From NCBI RefSeq assembly GCF_016654005.1, contig NZ_JAEPWN010000009.1, positions 124,001 to 188,000 of the forward strand: a DNA stretch of 64,000 nucleotides. The letters are read 5' to 3'. Positions 19,606-40,245 of this stretch are shown piece after piece. Both the position numbers and the translations under genes were made by a program. The notes beneath the pieces are model-generated. The model did no database searches. It was not told the origin of the DNA and saw nothing but the letters and a program-made list of their open reading frames with translations. This DNA is from Brevundimonas nasdae (GTDB lineage: Bacteria > Pseudomonadota > Alphaproteobacteria > Caulobacterales > Caulobacteraceae). Every line of letters starts with the position of its first letter. Positions within the stretch are counted from its first letter, which is position 1.

Positions 19606-20658
19606 ATGATCCGCCGCCTGACGCCCGCCGCCCTCGCCAGCCTCGCCGTTCTCACCGCCTGCAGCCCCTCCCCCGACAATCGGTCGGGCAACCAGACTGA
19701 GCAGGCGGGCGCGGCCGGCCCGCTGTCCGCCCAGGCCATCGAGAACGCCGCCTATAGGCCTGTTCTCCCGGACGCCCAGCCTCAGTCCCCCGGCGCCGCT
19801 CAGACGACGCCCCAACCCGATCCGGCGCTGATCCGGGCGCAGGTTCTGCTGGAGCGCGCCCGCTTCTCGCCCGGCGCCATCGATGGTCTGGCGGGCTCCA
19901 ACATGCGTCAGGCCATCACCGCCTATCAGAAGGCCAAGGGGATGAAGGACGACGGCCAGCTGACGCCCGAGGTCATGGATCGTCTGCGGGCCGAGGGCTC
20001 CGGCGCCGTCACCACCACCTACGAAATCACCCAGCAGGACATCGACGGCCCCTATATGGGCGTCGTCCCGACGGACCTTGAGAAACAGGGCCAGGCGGCC
20101 GCAATGAGCTATGGCGACATCGTCGAGGCCCTGGCCGAAAGGTTCCACGTCACCGAGGATCTGCTGCGCGCCATGAACCCGCGCGCCGACTTCAACCGCG
20201 CGGGCCAGAAACTGCTGGTTCCCGCCGTCGACAACCGCCCTCTGGCCGCCGATGTCGCCCGCATCGACGTGAACAAGGCCGAAGGCTCGGTGAAGGCCTT
20301 CGCCGCCGACGGCGCCCTGCTAGCCTATTTCCCCGCCACCATCGGCAGCACCGACAATCCGACGCCCAGCGGCACGCTGCGCGTCAACGGCGTCGCCCGC
20401 AATCCCGACTACACCTATGACCCGTCCAAACTCAGCTACGGCAGCGTGGGCAGGAAGGTCGTGGTCAAGCCCGGCCCGAACAACCCGGTCGGCGTGGTCT
20501 GGATCGATCTGAACAAGCCCAGCTACGGCATTCACGGCACGCCCGACCCGCATCTGGTCGGCAAGACGGCCTCGCACGGCTGTGTGCGCCTGACCAATTG
20601 GGACGTCTGGAAGCTGGCTGACAAGGTCAAGCCCGGCGTGACCGTCCGCTTCGTCTAG
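19606..20658 (+). CDS. L,D-transpeptidase lipoprotein (YkuD) with peptidoglycan-binding domain
   Basis: 350 residues from ATG 19606. Lipoprotein signal with lipobox LTAC (Cys about residue 19). Then a PG_binding_1-like helical domain (about 75-120, ERARFSPGAIDGLAGSNMRQ), a LysM-like segment (about 160-200, VEALAERFHVTEDLLRAMNP) and a YkuD catalytic domain (about 225-350) with HGTPDPHLVGKTASHGCVRL, giving the catalytic Cys at about 326. Expected to make 3-3 peptidoglycan cross-links or attach proteins to peptidoglycan in the periplasm. Stop overlaps the convergent esterase stop by four bases. Confidence 0.92.
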   Translation: MIRRLTPAALASLAVLTACSPSPDNRSGNQTEQAGAAGPLSAQAIENAAYRPVLPDAQPQSPGAAQTTPQPDPALIRAQVLLERARFSPGAIDGLAGSNMRQAITAYQKAKGMKDDGQLTPEVMDRLRAEGSGAVTTTYEITQQDIDGPYMGVVPTDLEKQGQAAAMSYGDIVEALAERFHVTEDLLRAMNPRADFNRAGQKLLVPAVDNRPLAADVARIDVNKAEGSVKAFAADGALLAYFPATIGSTDNPTPSGTLRVNGVARNPDYTYDPSKLSYGSVGRKVVVKPGPNNPVGVVWIDLNKPSYGIHGTPDPHLVGKTASHGCVRLTNWDVWKLADKVKPGVTVRFV

Positions 20659-22250
20659 TGAACGGCCCCGAACGGCGTCCCGTCCCAGAAGTCGCAGTGG
20701 CGCCGTTCAAAGAAGTTGTCATCCAGCCGATCGCCCTGCGGCTGAAACACCCGCACTGGCCCCGCCCCCTCGACGCGGGGCCAGTCAGGACCAAAGTCCT
20801 TCTGGCCGAACCCGGCCCACAGGCCGCGCATCCGCGCCGAAAGCGCCTTCTGCTCCGGCGTGAACCGCTTCACGTCGGCGAAGATCCAACTGGTCCCGAA
20901 CACATAGGCCAGTTCGCTGGCGTGATAGGCGCCCAGGTCCAGTCCCACGATCCGCTTCGGCAGGACGAAGGGCGCGTCCCGGTCTGCAAATTCATAGCCC
21001 CACACCGGCACATAGCGCGCCAGCTGACGCCGAAGAGCCTGTGACGGACAAGCGAACCTCTGATCGGTGAAATGTTCCGCGATGGCGTAGGCGGGGCCGT
21101 CCGGGCCGACCGGATATCGCGCCAGCACTCGTTCGCCGACATCGCCATACATCCAGATCGTCTCCTTCTGATAGCGGTCCACGTCCTTGACCTCATTGGC
21201 GAACAGTCGGCCCTCATCGCGGTTCGTGCCGATGATCACCGGCACGCGCGTGAACCGCCCTTCGTGGAAGGCCACGGCGGGGTTCTCCGGCACGGTGGCG
21301 TCCGTATGCACCGGCCCCCAGGAGCCATGGCCGTTCAGCCCTTCACGCACCGACGGCGCCCGTTGCACGCGCCATGCCGGCAGGCCCTTCAAGCAGGCCG
21401 CCTGCCCAGGTCCATCCTCGCACCCCAGGCTTCTGGCGAACTCCGGCCCCGCCCTGGCCGTCGCCTCGGCGCTGACCAGTGATGACGGCTCCAGGCACCC
21501 GCCGCTCTGCATGATGACGCGCTGAAACAGGCCTTCCGAACCGGGCGACGTCATCAGGTAACAGGCGCTCCACGCCCCCGCGCTCTCGGCGAAGAGTGTG
21601 ACATTGCCCGGATCACCGCCGAAGGCCGCGATGTTCCGATGCACCCATTTCAGCGCGGCCTGCTGATCCATCAGCCCGAAATTGCCGCCATAGCCCTCGC
21701 CGTCCGCCTGAAAACCTGGATGGGCCAGCCAGCCCAGCGCGCCTAGCCGGTAGTTCAGCGTCACCACCACCCGGCCCTGCTCACGCGCCAGCAGCGACGG
21801 GTCATAGTTGGCGCCTGCCCCGATCGTGAAGGCGCCGCCGGGGATATAGACCATCACCGGCTTGGCTTCGTCCACTCCGGCTGGCGCATAGATGTTCAGA
21901 TACAGGCAGTCTTCGGACCCGACGACGATGCCGCCGCCCCCGCCCAGGATCGCTCGCCGCCCGATGGCCTGGGTGCAGTCCGACCCCAGCCGCCTCGCAT
22001 CCCTGACGCCATCCCACGCCGGGACCGGTTGCGGCGCCCGCCAGCGCAAGGCCCCGACCGGCGGCTGGCCGAACGGCACGCCCAGAAAGGCGCGAACGCC
22101 CGCCCCCTCGACGCCCCGCACCGTCCCCGCCTCGGTCGTCGCCAGCACAGGCCTGGCGTCGCTGGCGTAACGCACAGGATCCACCTTGCCCGGATGGGTG
22201 GCGCACGCGCCAAGCGCCAGAAGACAGATAAGCAGGGAAATCAGACGCAT
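20655..22250 (-). CDS. Type B carboxylesterase lipoprotein
   Basis: 531 residues from ATG 22248-22250 (a GTG three codons upstream is possible). Lipobox LGAC at Cys16. Carboxylesterase/cholinesterase fold: EDCLYLNIYAP (about 114-124), oxyanion-hole GGAF (about 138-141), nucleophile elbow FAESAGAWS with Ser223, and a later acidic residue and histidine typical of the family, e.g. in DLGAYHASELAYVFG. Hydrolyses carboxylic esters; natural substrate unknown. Expected in the periplasm or outer membrane. Convergent and overlapping by four bases with the L,D-transpeptidase gene. Confidence 0.9.
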   Translation of the reverse strand: MRLISLLICLLALGACATHPGKVDPVRYASDARPVLATTEAGTVRGVEGAGVRAFLGVPFGQPPVGALRWRAPQPVPAWDGVRDARRLGSDCTQAIGRRAILGGGGGIVVGSEDCLYLNIYAPAGVDEAKPVMVYIPGGAFTIGAGANYDPSLLAREQGRVVVTLNYRLGALGWLAHPGFQADGEGYGGNFGLMDQQAALKWVHRNIAAFGGDPGNVTLFAESAGAWSACYLMTSPGSEGLFQRVIMQSGGCLEPSSLVSAEATARAGPEFARSLGCEDGPGQAACLKGLPAWRVQRAPSVREGLNGHGSWGPVHTDATVPENPAVAFHEGRFTRVPVIIGTNRDEGRLFANEVKDVDRYQKETIWMYGDVGERVLARYPVGPDGPAYAIAEHFTDQRFACPSQALRRQLARYVPVWGYEFADRDAPFVLPKRIVGLDLGAYHASELAYVFGTSWIFADVKRFTPEQKALSARMRGLWAGFGQKDFGPDWPRVEGAGPVRVFQPQGDRLDDNFFERRHCDFWDGTPFGAVH

Positions 22251-22302
22251 CAAAAACACAGACTGTTCGCGAGAAGGCGATAATGCCCGCCTCTCCCTTC
22301 CC

Positions 22303-22332
22303 CGTCATCCTCGGGCTTGCCCCACGATGACG
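22303..22332. repeat. Short palindromic repeat, CGTCATCCTCGGG type
   Basis: CGTCATCCTCGGGCTTG followed by a matching CGATGACG arm. The left arm is the same sequence that starts the larger element at 55109. Lies between the esterase start and the tuf terminator. Confidence 0.5.
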
Positions 22333-22355
22333 CAGCCATGACGGTCGTCCCACAG

Positions 22356-22387
22356 CAAAACGGCCCCCGGATTTCTCCGGGGGCCGT
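22356..22387 (-). terminator. Rho-independent terminator of tuf copy 1
   Basis: Minus strand ACGGCCCCCGGA, loop GAAA, TCCGGGGGCCGT, then TTTG; 12-base perfect stem about 40 bases after the tuf stop. The same structure lies after tuf copy 2. Confidence 0.9.
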
Positions 22388-22427
22388 TCTGTTACGCTAC
22401 TGTTCGGCCCGAGGGCCGGATCTTCGA

Positions 22428-23618
<1,191 letters not shown>

Positions 23619-23728
23619 TCTCTAGCTCCTAAGGTCCCCGAACCGGGGGTTCCTGCAGTTTGGGGGTTAAGGACGCCCGGTCCTTACGGTCCGGGCGCTT
23701 TTAGGTCCGCTTTCCGAAAAGGGAAAGC

Positions 23729-25807
<2,079 letters not shown>

Positions 25808-25864
25808 AGGAGCGTCCCTTGAGGGCTTAGGACGCCCTGGAGCGCCCTCGGAAATGTCGGATAA

Positions 25865-25950
25865 GACGGCGCGGGCGATTTAGCTCAAACCGCCCGCGCC
25901 GGATAGTCTTAGATAGGAACCGTCCCATACCTTCGAAAGAGGGACGGTTT
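25865..25950 (-). other. Two stem-loops between rpsG and fusA
   Basis: A GGCGCGGGCG/CGCCCGCGCC stem (about 25870-25900) and an AACCGTCCC/GGGACGGTT stem (about 25918-25954). On the minus strand neither is followed by a clear T-run, so they look like RNA processing or translational-control structures rather than terminators. Confidence 0.5.
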
Positions 25951-25958
25951 TAAGACAC

Positions 25959-26432
25959 TTACCAGCGGTAGTGGCTGAACGCGCGGTTGGCTTCGGCCAT
26001 CTTGTGGGTGTCTTCGCGCTTCTTGACCGCGGTGCCGCGGTTGTTCGAGGCGTCCAGCAGCTCGGCGGCCAGCTTTTCCGTCATGGTGTTTTCACCACGC
26101 TTGCGCGCAGCGTTCACCAGCCAACGGATGGCCAGGGCGCGGCGACGGTCCGGACGGACTTCGACCGGCACCTGGTAGGTGGCGCCGCCAACGCGACGCG
26201 AACGGACTTCGACCGAAGGCGCGACGTTGTCGAGGGCGGTGTGGAAGGTTTCGACCGCAGTGTGGTCTTTCTTCTTCTCAGCCAGAATGTCGAAGGCGCC
26301 GTAAACGATGTTTTCGGCGACGGCCTTCTTACCTTCGTACATGACGTAGTTCATGAACTTGGTGACGATCAGGTCCCCGAACTTGGGATCCGGCAGAACT
26401 TCACGCTTCTGGGCGCGGTGACGACGCGACAT
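25959..26432 (-). CDS. rpsG: 30S ribosomal protein S7
   Basis: Primary 16S-binding protein of the head; autoregulator of the str operon in E. coli. 157 residues; [20 protein letters not shown] at the start, [20 protein letters not shown] in the middle and NRAFSHYRW at the end are diagnostic. Confidence 0.98.
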   Translation of the reverse strand: MSRRHRAQKREVLPDPKFGDLIVTKFMNYVMYEGKKAVAENIVYGAFDILAEKKKDHTAVETFHTALDNVAPSVEVRSRRVGGATYQVPVEVRPDRRRALAIRWLVNAARKRGENTMTEKLAAELLDASNNRGTAVKKREDTHKMAEANRAFSHYRW

Positions 26433-26526
26433 GGAGTATTCCTTGCAGTGCCCGACCTAGGCCGGGAAGATCTCGAAAGGCCTCCAGACCCGATGGGTCC
26501 AGAGGCGAATGATTGCCGCGAATGGC

Positions 26527-26901
26527 TTACTTCGGACGCTTGGCGCCGTAGTGCGAACGGCGCTGCTTGCGGTCCTTGACGCCTTGCGTGTCGAGCACGC
26601 CGCGCAGGATGTGGTAGCGAACGCCGGGCAAGTCCTTCACGCGGCCGCCGCGGATCAGAACAACCGAGTGTTCTTGCAGGTTGTGGCCTTCGCCGGGGAT
26701 GTAGCAAACGGCTTCGTAGCCGTTCTTGGCCAGACGAACCTTGGCGACCTTACGCAGAGCCGAGTTCGGCTTCTTCGGGGTCGTGGTGTAAACGCGGGTG
26801 CAGACGCCGCGACGCTGGGGCGAACCCTCCAGAGCCGGAACCTTGTTACGGACGGGCTTGGGCTTGCGCGGCTTGCGGATCAGTTGGTTGATCGTAGGCA
26901 T
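26527..26901 (-). CDS. rpsL: 30S ribosomal protein S12
   Basis: Decoding-site protein. 124 residues; [19 protein letters not shown], the [19 protein letters not shown] segment and [20 protein letters not shown] are present. The lysines of the PKKPNS and GRVKDLPG motifs, changed in many streptomycin-resistant strains, are wild type. First gene of the str operon. Confidence 0.98.
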   Translation of the reverse strand: MPTINQLIRKPRKPKPVRNKVPALEGSPQRRGVCTRVYTTTPKKPNSALRKVAKVRLAKNGYEAVCYIPGEGHNLQEHSVVLIRGGRVKDLPGVRYHILRGVLDTQGVKDRKQRRSHYGAKRPK

Positions 26902-27354
26902 TGAGACAGGTCTCGACTTCTATTGGGGGGCGTGTGTCTTTCGACCGAAGCGCCCCGCGCCTTCTTGTGAACGAGGGACCATTCCCCCGCCCGGGTGTCA
27001 TCGAGACTGATGTCGTAACGACAAACAGAAAAACCGGAACGCGCGCTTTGGGCGTTCCGGCGGCGCACAGGCCGTCCGTTCAATTGTCACGATCTCAGCA
27101 ACCGGCGAACCGGCCACGCCTCGAAAGTGCGCGGCTTCTACGCCTGAAGGGGCAAAAGGTCAATATGCGTCGACCGCCCTGGAACCCGGCCACGTCTGCT
27201 CCACGAGTGACAGCACGACCGACCCAGAACGCGCTCGCCCGCCACTGCCCGAATCGCCTCATGCGGCAGCGACCACAGCCCTCGCGTGAATAAGTCCGAG
27301 ACTCGCCTGAATCCAGCCATGCTTGCAGCCCAGCCTGATCGAACGGGAGGATGA
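26902..27354. other. Divergent intergenic region, str operon upstream region
   Basis: About 450 bases without a supported gene between rpsL and the first proline-rich protein. It contains a candidate str promoter (27135-27163) and a long leader for rpsL. Short open frames here have no ribosome binding sites or family features. Confidence 0.6.
27135..27163 (-). promoter_or_regulatory. Candidate sigma-70-type promoter of the str operon
   Basis: On the minus strand TTGACC (27158-27163) and TAGAAG (27135-27140) are separated by 17 bases, about 230 bases upstream of the rpsL start. The -35 is close to consensus, the -10 is weaker. Confidence 0.4.
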
Positions 27355-28041
27355 ATGGCTGGGCAGGACGGCGGCATTTCGGGCCTGAACTGGCGCACGA
27401 CGGCGATCGTAGGCCTGTCGGCGGGCTTCAATGGCGTATTGATCGCCGCCCTGTCGTTCACTGATGCTGCAAGACCGCCCCAGAGAGGCGGCCCAATGCC
27501 GACGATCTTTGTCGAGATCGAACCACGCCCGCTGCTTGCCTATGAACGCACCCCGACGCTCGAGCGCGCAACAGCCACCGCCCCGGCGCGGAACGGGCCC
27601 GCTGAAGCGCCCAGCCCACCGGCCACCACAAGCGCGAGCGCGAGCGCCCTCAGCCCCCCTGTTCCCGCTTCGTCAGATATAGAAGACCGATGGCGCGTGG
27701 CGCCACGCGCGGACACTCCTTCCTTACGCATCCTCTCGTGCGACGCCCCTCAACACCTGTCGCCCGAGTTTCGTCGGCAATGCGATGACCGTCGTCTGCG
27801 GCTGGCGTCCGACGCGCGCTCCATCACCGGCACAGGCGATGCGGATCGTGATGCCGCTTTCGCCCGACAAGGCGCCCGGCGCCTGGCCGCGTGGGAGGCC
27901 CAGCGCGCCGATCCTTCACGCGTAGCAGCGACCTGCGAAAGCCCCAGTCCCGTCGCCGGTTGCGCCGACGTTAATATTCAGGTCGAGTTGTTCTCCAGTC
28001 GGGATGGCTTCCTGCCCAATCTCAGAAAGCGTCGTGAGTGA
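27355..28041 (+). CDS. Proline-rich membrane-anchored protein, tandem paralog A
   Basis: 228 residues, ATG 27355 with GGGAGGA about 4 bases upstream. N-terminal hydrophobic helix (about residues 14-34), then PTIFVEIEPRPLLAYERTP, a Pro/Ala/Ser-rich spacer (about 65-115) and a C-terminal domain with cysteines and the block QCDDRRLRLASDARSITGTG followed by DRDAAFARQGARRLAAWEAQ. Layout resembles TonB-type periplasm-spanning proteins, but the C-terminal domain is not one I recognise. The stop overlaps the start of paralog B (GTGA). Confidence 0.7.
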   Translation: MAGQDGGISGLNWRTTAIVGLSAGFNGVLIAALSFTDAARPPQRGGPMPTIFVEIEPRPLLAYERTPTLERATATAPARNGPAEAPSPPATTSASASALSPPVPASSDIEDRWRVAPRADTPSLRILSCDAPQHLSPEFRRQCDDRRLRLASDARSITGTGDADRDAAFARQGARRLAAWEAQRADPSRVAATCESPSPVAGCADVNIQVELFSSRDGFLPNLRKRRE

Positions 28042-28859
28042 GCGTGTCGACCTATCCTGCACCATCAAGAATGGACTGGCGCAAGATCGGCCTGGGCACG
28101 GCTTCAGTGGGCATCAACCTGGCCCTGCTCGCCGCCCTGTCCTTCACCACACTGGGCATCAAGGGCCGTGCGCCGGTTGTCGAACCGCCCCTCATCTATC
28201 TCGATATCGAGCCTCGCCCCCTGCTGCCTGACGAGCGCCCGCGCCCGGCCGTCAGCGCGCCGGTGCAGGCGCAGACCCCACGATCTGAAACCCCAAGCCG
28301 CGCTCTGGTTCACGGCCCTACGACGTCCACGCCGACGACAACGCCGCAGGACCGTCCCTCCCCCATCAATCCGCGTATCGCCGCACCTGCGCCGCAAAGC
28401 GTTCCCGCGCCCGACAACCAATGGACGGTCAGCTCCGACCGCACGACCGCCATGGGCCGTGCGCTGCGCCAGGGCCTGTCAGGCTGCACAAATCCTCAGA
28501 TGCTCAGTCGAGAAGAACGTCAACAGTGCGAGGACAGGCGGGCCCAGATCGGGCGGAACGCCGCCCCCATCACCGGCACCGGCAATCCAGCCCGCGACGC
28601 TGCCTTCGCCCGTGAAGGCGCGCGCAGACTGGCGCAATGGGAAGCAGATCGCCGTCCCCTGTCCGGCGGCGTCGGCATCGTCGGCCCGGCGGACTGTGTG
28701 GGCTCGAACTTCGGCACGGGCTGCGCGGGCGCGCAACTGGACCCCAGCCTGGCCCCGGACTCTTCCACCAACGTCCAGACCCGCCGCGACGGTCACCGTG
28801 CGGGCGGCGCGCCGATCACCCCCGGCGCCCCCGCTCCTCGGGAACGCTGGAAGGATTGA
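28038..28859 (+). CDS. Proline-rich membrane-anchored protein, tandem paralog B
   Basis: 273 residues from GTG 28038; an ATG at 28071 (MDWRKIGLGTAS) is a possible alternative and aligns better with paralog A. Same layout: membrane helix (about 18-37 of the long form), PLIYLDIEPRPLLPDERPRP, Pro/Thr-rich spacer, then LSREERQQCEDRRAQIGRNA, PITGTGNPARDAAFAREGAR and RRLAQWEADRRP, closely matching paralog A. Two cysteines near the end (PADCVGSN, GTGCAGA) correspond to two in A. Function unknown. Convergent with rpoC; the shared spacer holds the rpoC terminator. Confidence 0.72.
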   Translation: MSVSTYPAPSRMDWRKIGLGTASVGINLALLAALSFTTLGIKGRAPVVEPPLIYLDIEPRPLLPDERPRPAVSAPVQAQTPRSETPSRALVHGPTTSTPTTTPQDRPSPINPRIAAPAPQSVPAPDNQWTVSSDRTTAMGRALRQGLSGCTNPQMLSREERQQCEDRRAQIGRNAAPITGTGNPARDAAFAREGARRLAQWEADRRPLSGGVGIVGPADCVGSNFGTGCAGAQLDPSLAPDSSTNVQTRRDGHRAGGAPITPGAPAPRERWKD

Positions 28860-28861
28860 AA

Positions 28862-28893
28862 GAAAAAGGGCGGCACTGTCACCAGCGCCGCCC
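28862..28893 (-). terminator. Rho-independent terminator of rpoBC
   Basis: Minus strand GGGCGGC, 12-base loop, GCCGCCC, then TTTTTCTTT; 30 bases after the rpoC stop and immediately after the convergent paralog B stop. Confidence 0.88.
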
Positions 28894-28923
28894 TCTTCAT
28901 GTCGTCACTTCCGTAACCGCAGA

Positions 28924-33120
<4,197 letters not shown>

Positions 33121-33224
33121 CTTTATTCCTTCTGCGGGGAAGACCCGCGAAAATTATTCAGAACGGAGAGGCAGGCGGCGGGACCGCCCTCCCCCGCCTT
33201 GGCGGGAGAGGGCTTTGATCCGGC

Positions 33225-37340
<4,116 letters not shown>

Positions 37341-37731
37341 TCAGTGTTTCCCATGCGCACGGTCCGGGAAAACCATGCGTGAAATGCAGCAGCCACGGCA
37401 CGCGTTTCCACGTCCGCAGCCAGTTTTTTCGGCATCCACCCTCGGCCCGCTGCCGGGCCAGGACGCCTGAAATGTACCGGCTCCCTGGGAAGGAGCCGCG
37501 CCTTCGCTCCGGTCGGAGGGCGACGGACCGGGCCTCGGCGCTGAACGCGCAGACTCAATTGGAGTGTTGCGGGGAGGCGCACATATACGCGCTTCTTCGG
37601 CAAAATAAAGACCCTCGCAGAAGTCAAATTCGAACTTGGCGCCTATCCCCAATTTCTTTTGTCAGTTTCTTTGGCCGGAACGTCAGGTTTTCTCGCTTGC
37701 TCCAGGCCCGGCGGATCGCGTCCCTAGACAG
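37341..37731. other. Divergent intergenic region upstream of rpoB
   Basis: About 390 bases between the rpoB start and the divergent thioredoxin-like gene. AT-richer than its surroundings around 37600-37660 on the minus strand (TTGACT followed by TTTATTTTGCC), where an rpoB promoter may lie; no clean promoter pair was identified. No supported gene. Confidence 0.5.
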
Positions 37732-39294
37732 ATGCGCCCACTCCTCGCCTCGCTCGCCGCCCTCTCCGTCCTCGCCGTCGCCGCCTGCGGCCAGCCGGAC
37801 AAGCCCGCCGATCCCGCCGCCGCCGCCGCCGCCGCGGGCGCAGAGGCGCACAAGATCGACTGGCGCGAGGGCGATGTCGAAGACGCCTTCGCCGAGGCCG
37901 CAGAAGCCAACAAGCCGGTGCTTCTCTATTGGGGCGCGGTCTGGTGCCCGCCCTGCAATCAGTTGAAGGCTGGCCTGTTCCAGGACCCGGAGTTTGTCGC
38001 CCGCACCCGCGATTTCATCCCCGTCTATCTGGACGGCGACTCCAAGGGCGCCCAGGCCTGGGGCCAGAGGTTCGGCATCAAGGGCTATCCGACCCTGATC
38101 GTCCTGCGCCCCGACCGGACCGAGATCACCCGCCTATCGGGCGGCGGCGATCCTGAAAAGGTCGAGGCCGTGCTGAAGGCCGCCCAGCGTGGCGGTCCGA
38201 ACGCCAGCGAACTGCTGCAACGCGCCCTGGCTGATCCCGGCCGCCTGTCCGCCGACGACTGGACCCTGCTGTCCGAATACGGCTGGGCGGTGGATGCGGG
38301 CCGTCTGGTCAAGCCCGATGAGGCGACCGGCGTTCTTGAACGACTGGCCAGGGCCGCGCCCACCCTGATCCTGCAGCACCGTTTCGCCTTAGCCGCCCTG
38401 GCCCAGCGCCCCAAGGACGCGCCCGCCCTGCCCGCCGCGCGTCAGGCCGAGGTCCGCGCCCTGCTGGACGCCGTCTTGTCCAGTCCCGCCGAGGTCCGCG
38501 CCAATCGCGGCGCCCTGATCTACAGCGGCGTCGACGTCATCAAGGCAGCAGCTCCCGCCGGACCGGAACGCGCCCGCCTGTCCGCCGCCCTGATCCAGGC
38601 GCTGGACCGCGTTTATGACGACGCCACTCTGGGAACCCAGGACCGGCTCTCGACCACCTATGCCGACATCGCCGTCTTCCGCGCCCAGGCAGGCAAGGAC
38701 GCCGCCGTTCCCACTGCTCTGCGCGACAAGGTGCGCCAGCGCGCGGCCTGGGCCGACCAGTCCGCCAAGACCGCCTATGAGCGTCAGTCCACCATCAGCA
38801 CCGCCGCCAACCTTCTGTCCGAAGCAGGCGACAAGACGGGCGCCGAGGCCCTGCTGACCGCCGAACTCCAGAAGTCCAAGACCCCGTATTATTATATGCC
38901 AGAACTGGCGGATCTCGCCGAGGCGCGCGGGGACAAGGCCGCCGCCGTCGATTGGCTGCGCAAGGGTTATGAGACCGCCGAAGGCCCCGCCACCCGCGCC
39001 CAGTGGGGCGTCCTCTATGTCGACGGCTTGATTCGCCTGACCCCGCGCGACAAGACCGTCATTGAGACCGCCGCCGGTCAGGTCATCGGCGAACTGTCCG
39101 GCCAGCCCGACAGCTATCACCAGCGCACGCGCCAGCGGTTCGACACCCTGGGCAAGAGCCTGACCGACTGGAGCCGCGCCAACAACGGCGCCGCCGTGCT
39201 GGAGCGCCTGCGCGGACGCATCGCCGAAGCCTGCGCCGCCCAGACCGACGCCGACGCCCGCGCCGCCTGCCAGTCCTGGCTCAAGCCCGCCTGA
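37732..39294 (+). CDS. Thioredoxin-fold lipoprotein
   Basis: 520 residues from ATG 37732; the longer frame to 37636 adds no family sequence. Lipobox AVAAC with Cys19, an Ala-rich linker, then a thioredoxin-like domain (about 45-150) with the active-site WCPPC (Cys72, Cys75) and cis-proline region GIKGYPTLIVL. The rest (about 165-520) is helical, Ala-rich and TPR-like in look, without clear motif. Probably a periplasmic or outer-membrane-anchored thiol oxidoreductase. First of five plus-strand envelope genes. Confidence 0.85.
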   Translation: MRPLLASLAALSVLAVAACGQPDKPADPAAAAAAAGAEAHKIDWREGDVEDAFAEAAEANKPVLLYWGAVWCPPCNQLKAGLFQDPEFVARTRDFIPVYLDGDSKGAQAWGQRFGIKGYPTLIVLRPDRTEITRLSGGGDPEKVEAVLKAAQRGGPNASELLQRALADPGRLSADDWTLLSEYGWAVDAGRLVKPDEATGVLERLARAAPTLILQHRFALAALAQRPKDAPALPAARQAEVRALLDAVLSSPAEVRANRGALIYSGVDVIKAAAPAGPERARLSAALIQALDRVYDDATLGTQDRLSTTYADIAVFRAQAGKDAAVPTALRDKVRQRAAWADQSAKTAYERQSTISTAANLLSEAGDKTGAEALLTAELQKSKTPYYYMPELADLAEARGDKAAAVDWLRKGYETAEGPATRAQWGVLYVDGLIRLTPRDKTVIETAAGQVIGELSGQPDSYHQRTRQRFDTLGKSLTDWSRANNGAAVLERLRGRIAEACAAQTDADARAACQSWLKPA

Positions 39295-39362
39295 CCTGAC
39301 GCCGCTGCATTGACAGTTCCGCCCTTGGCGTCATCCATGATCGCCAAGGGAGACGCCTTCGC

Positions 39363-40208
39363 ATGAACACACGCCGGCTTGGCCTGATCGCCGTTTCAAC
39401 CCTGGCTCTGTCGGCCTGCAAGGCGGTCAATGTGCCCGAAGACGCCTTCTTCTATCCCGACACCCGGATGCAGGCGGAGAAGATCGTCCTGCCGCCAGAC
39501 GCGCCGATGCGTTTCCAGGCCGACACCTTCACCATTCCCTATGCGGGCGGAACCATCGGCGCGACGCGGGTGCGCACCGGACGAACCGACACGCCCCTGA
39601 TCCTGTTCTGCGGGGGCAACATGTTCCGGCGCAGCGCCGCCGCAGGCCTGACCGCCGCCAAGCTGACGCCCTTCGGCGACGTGCTGATGTTCGACTATCC
39701 CGGCTCTGGCGAAACGCCGGGTCCGGCCGAATATGAAGCCTTTATCGCCACCGCCAGAGCGGTCGCCGATGTCGCCCGCGCCCAGGCCGACGCCGAAGGC
39801 CGCAAGCTGATCGCCTGGGGCCATTCGCTGGGCGGCATCGTCTGTCCTCAGATCGTACAGCACGTCCGCGCCGACGCCGTGGTGCTGGAGACCACGACCC
39901 CCAACGCCCGCGCCGTTGTCGAAAACGCAGCGGGTTGGGCCCGTCCGTTCATCCGCATCAACCTGGCCCCCAATCTGGCCGCCGTAGATGTGCCCACTGC
40001 GTTAAAGGGCTACGCCGGCCCGGTCGTGGTGCTGGAGGCCAGCCACGACACCACCCTGCCGCCCGCGCTCAGCCAGAAGCTTGTCCGCGATCTCAGGGCC
40101 GAGGGCGTCACCGTCGATCGTCTGGTCTTCCCGGACGCCGGTCACGGCGATGTCGGCGCCCAGCCGGACTTCCAGTCCCGTGTCGCAGCCGCGCTCGCCG
40201 CTCACTGA
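39363..40208 (+). CDS. Alpha/beta-hydrolase lipoprotein
   Basis: 281 residues. Lipobox LSAC with Cys19. Alpha/beta-hydrolase core: LFCGGNMFRR (oxyanion region), nucleophile elbow AWGHSLGG with Ser155, candidate acid in VLEASHDTTLPP and histidine in FPDAGHGDVG. Substrate unknown. It lies about 70 bases after the thioredoxin-like gene and about 40 bases before the FKBP gene, same strand. Confidence 0.85.
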   Translation: MNTRRLGLIAVSTLALSACKAVNVPEDAFFYPDTRMQAEKIVLPPDAPMRFQADTFTIPYAGGTIGATRVRTGRTDTPLILFCGGNMFRRSAAAGLTAAKLTPFGDVLMFDYPGSGETPGPAEYEAFIATARAVADVARAQADAEGRKLIAWGHSLGGIVCPQIVQHVRADAVVLETTTPNARAVVENAAGWARPFIRINLAPNLAAVDVPTALKGYAGPVVVLEASHDTTLPPALSQKLVRDLRAEGVTVDRLVFPDAGHGDVGAQPDFQSRVAAALAAH

Positions 40209-40245
40209 CTGGACGCGCATCACTCTCAGCCCTAGCGTCACCGCC

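Noticed and set aside
19396..20148. 250-codon minus-strand frame opposite the L,D-transpeptidase
   Set aside because: Antisense of a clear lipoprotein gene; low-complexity Gly/Arg-rich product without features.
22300..22350. CRISPR-like repeats
   Set aside because: Only one or two palindromic units, no spacer periodicity, no cas genes.
23640..23715. CGCCCGG...CCGGGCG stem between fusA and tuf
   Set aside because: No T-run on the coding strand, so not a terminator; possibly an RNA processing or folding element, not called as a feature.
26880..27083. 67-codon minus-strand frame upstream of rpsL
   Set aside because: Overlaps the rpsL start out of frame, no binding site, lies in the leader.
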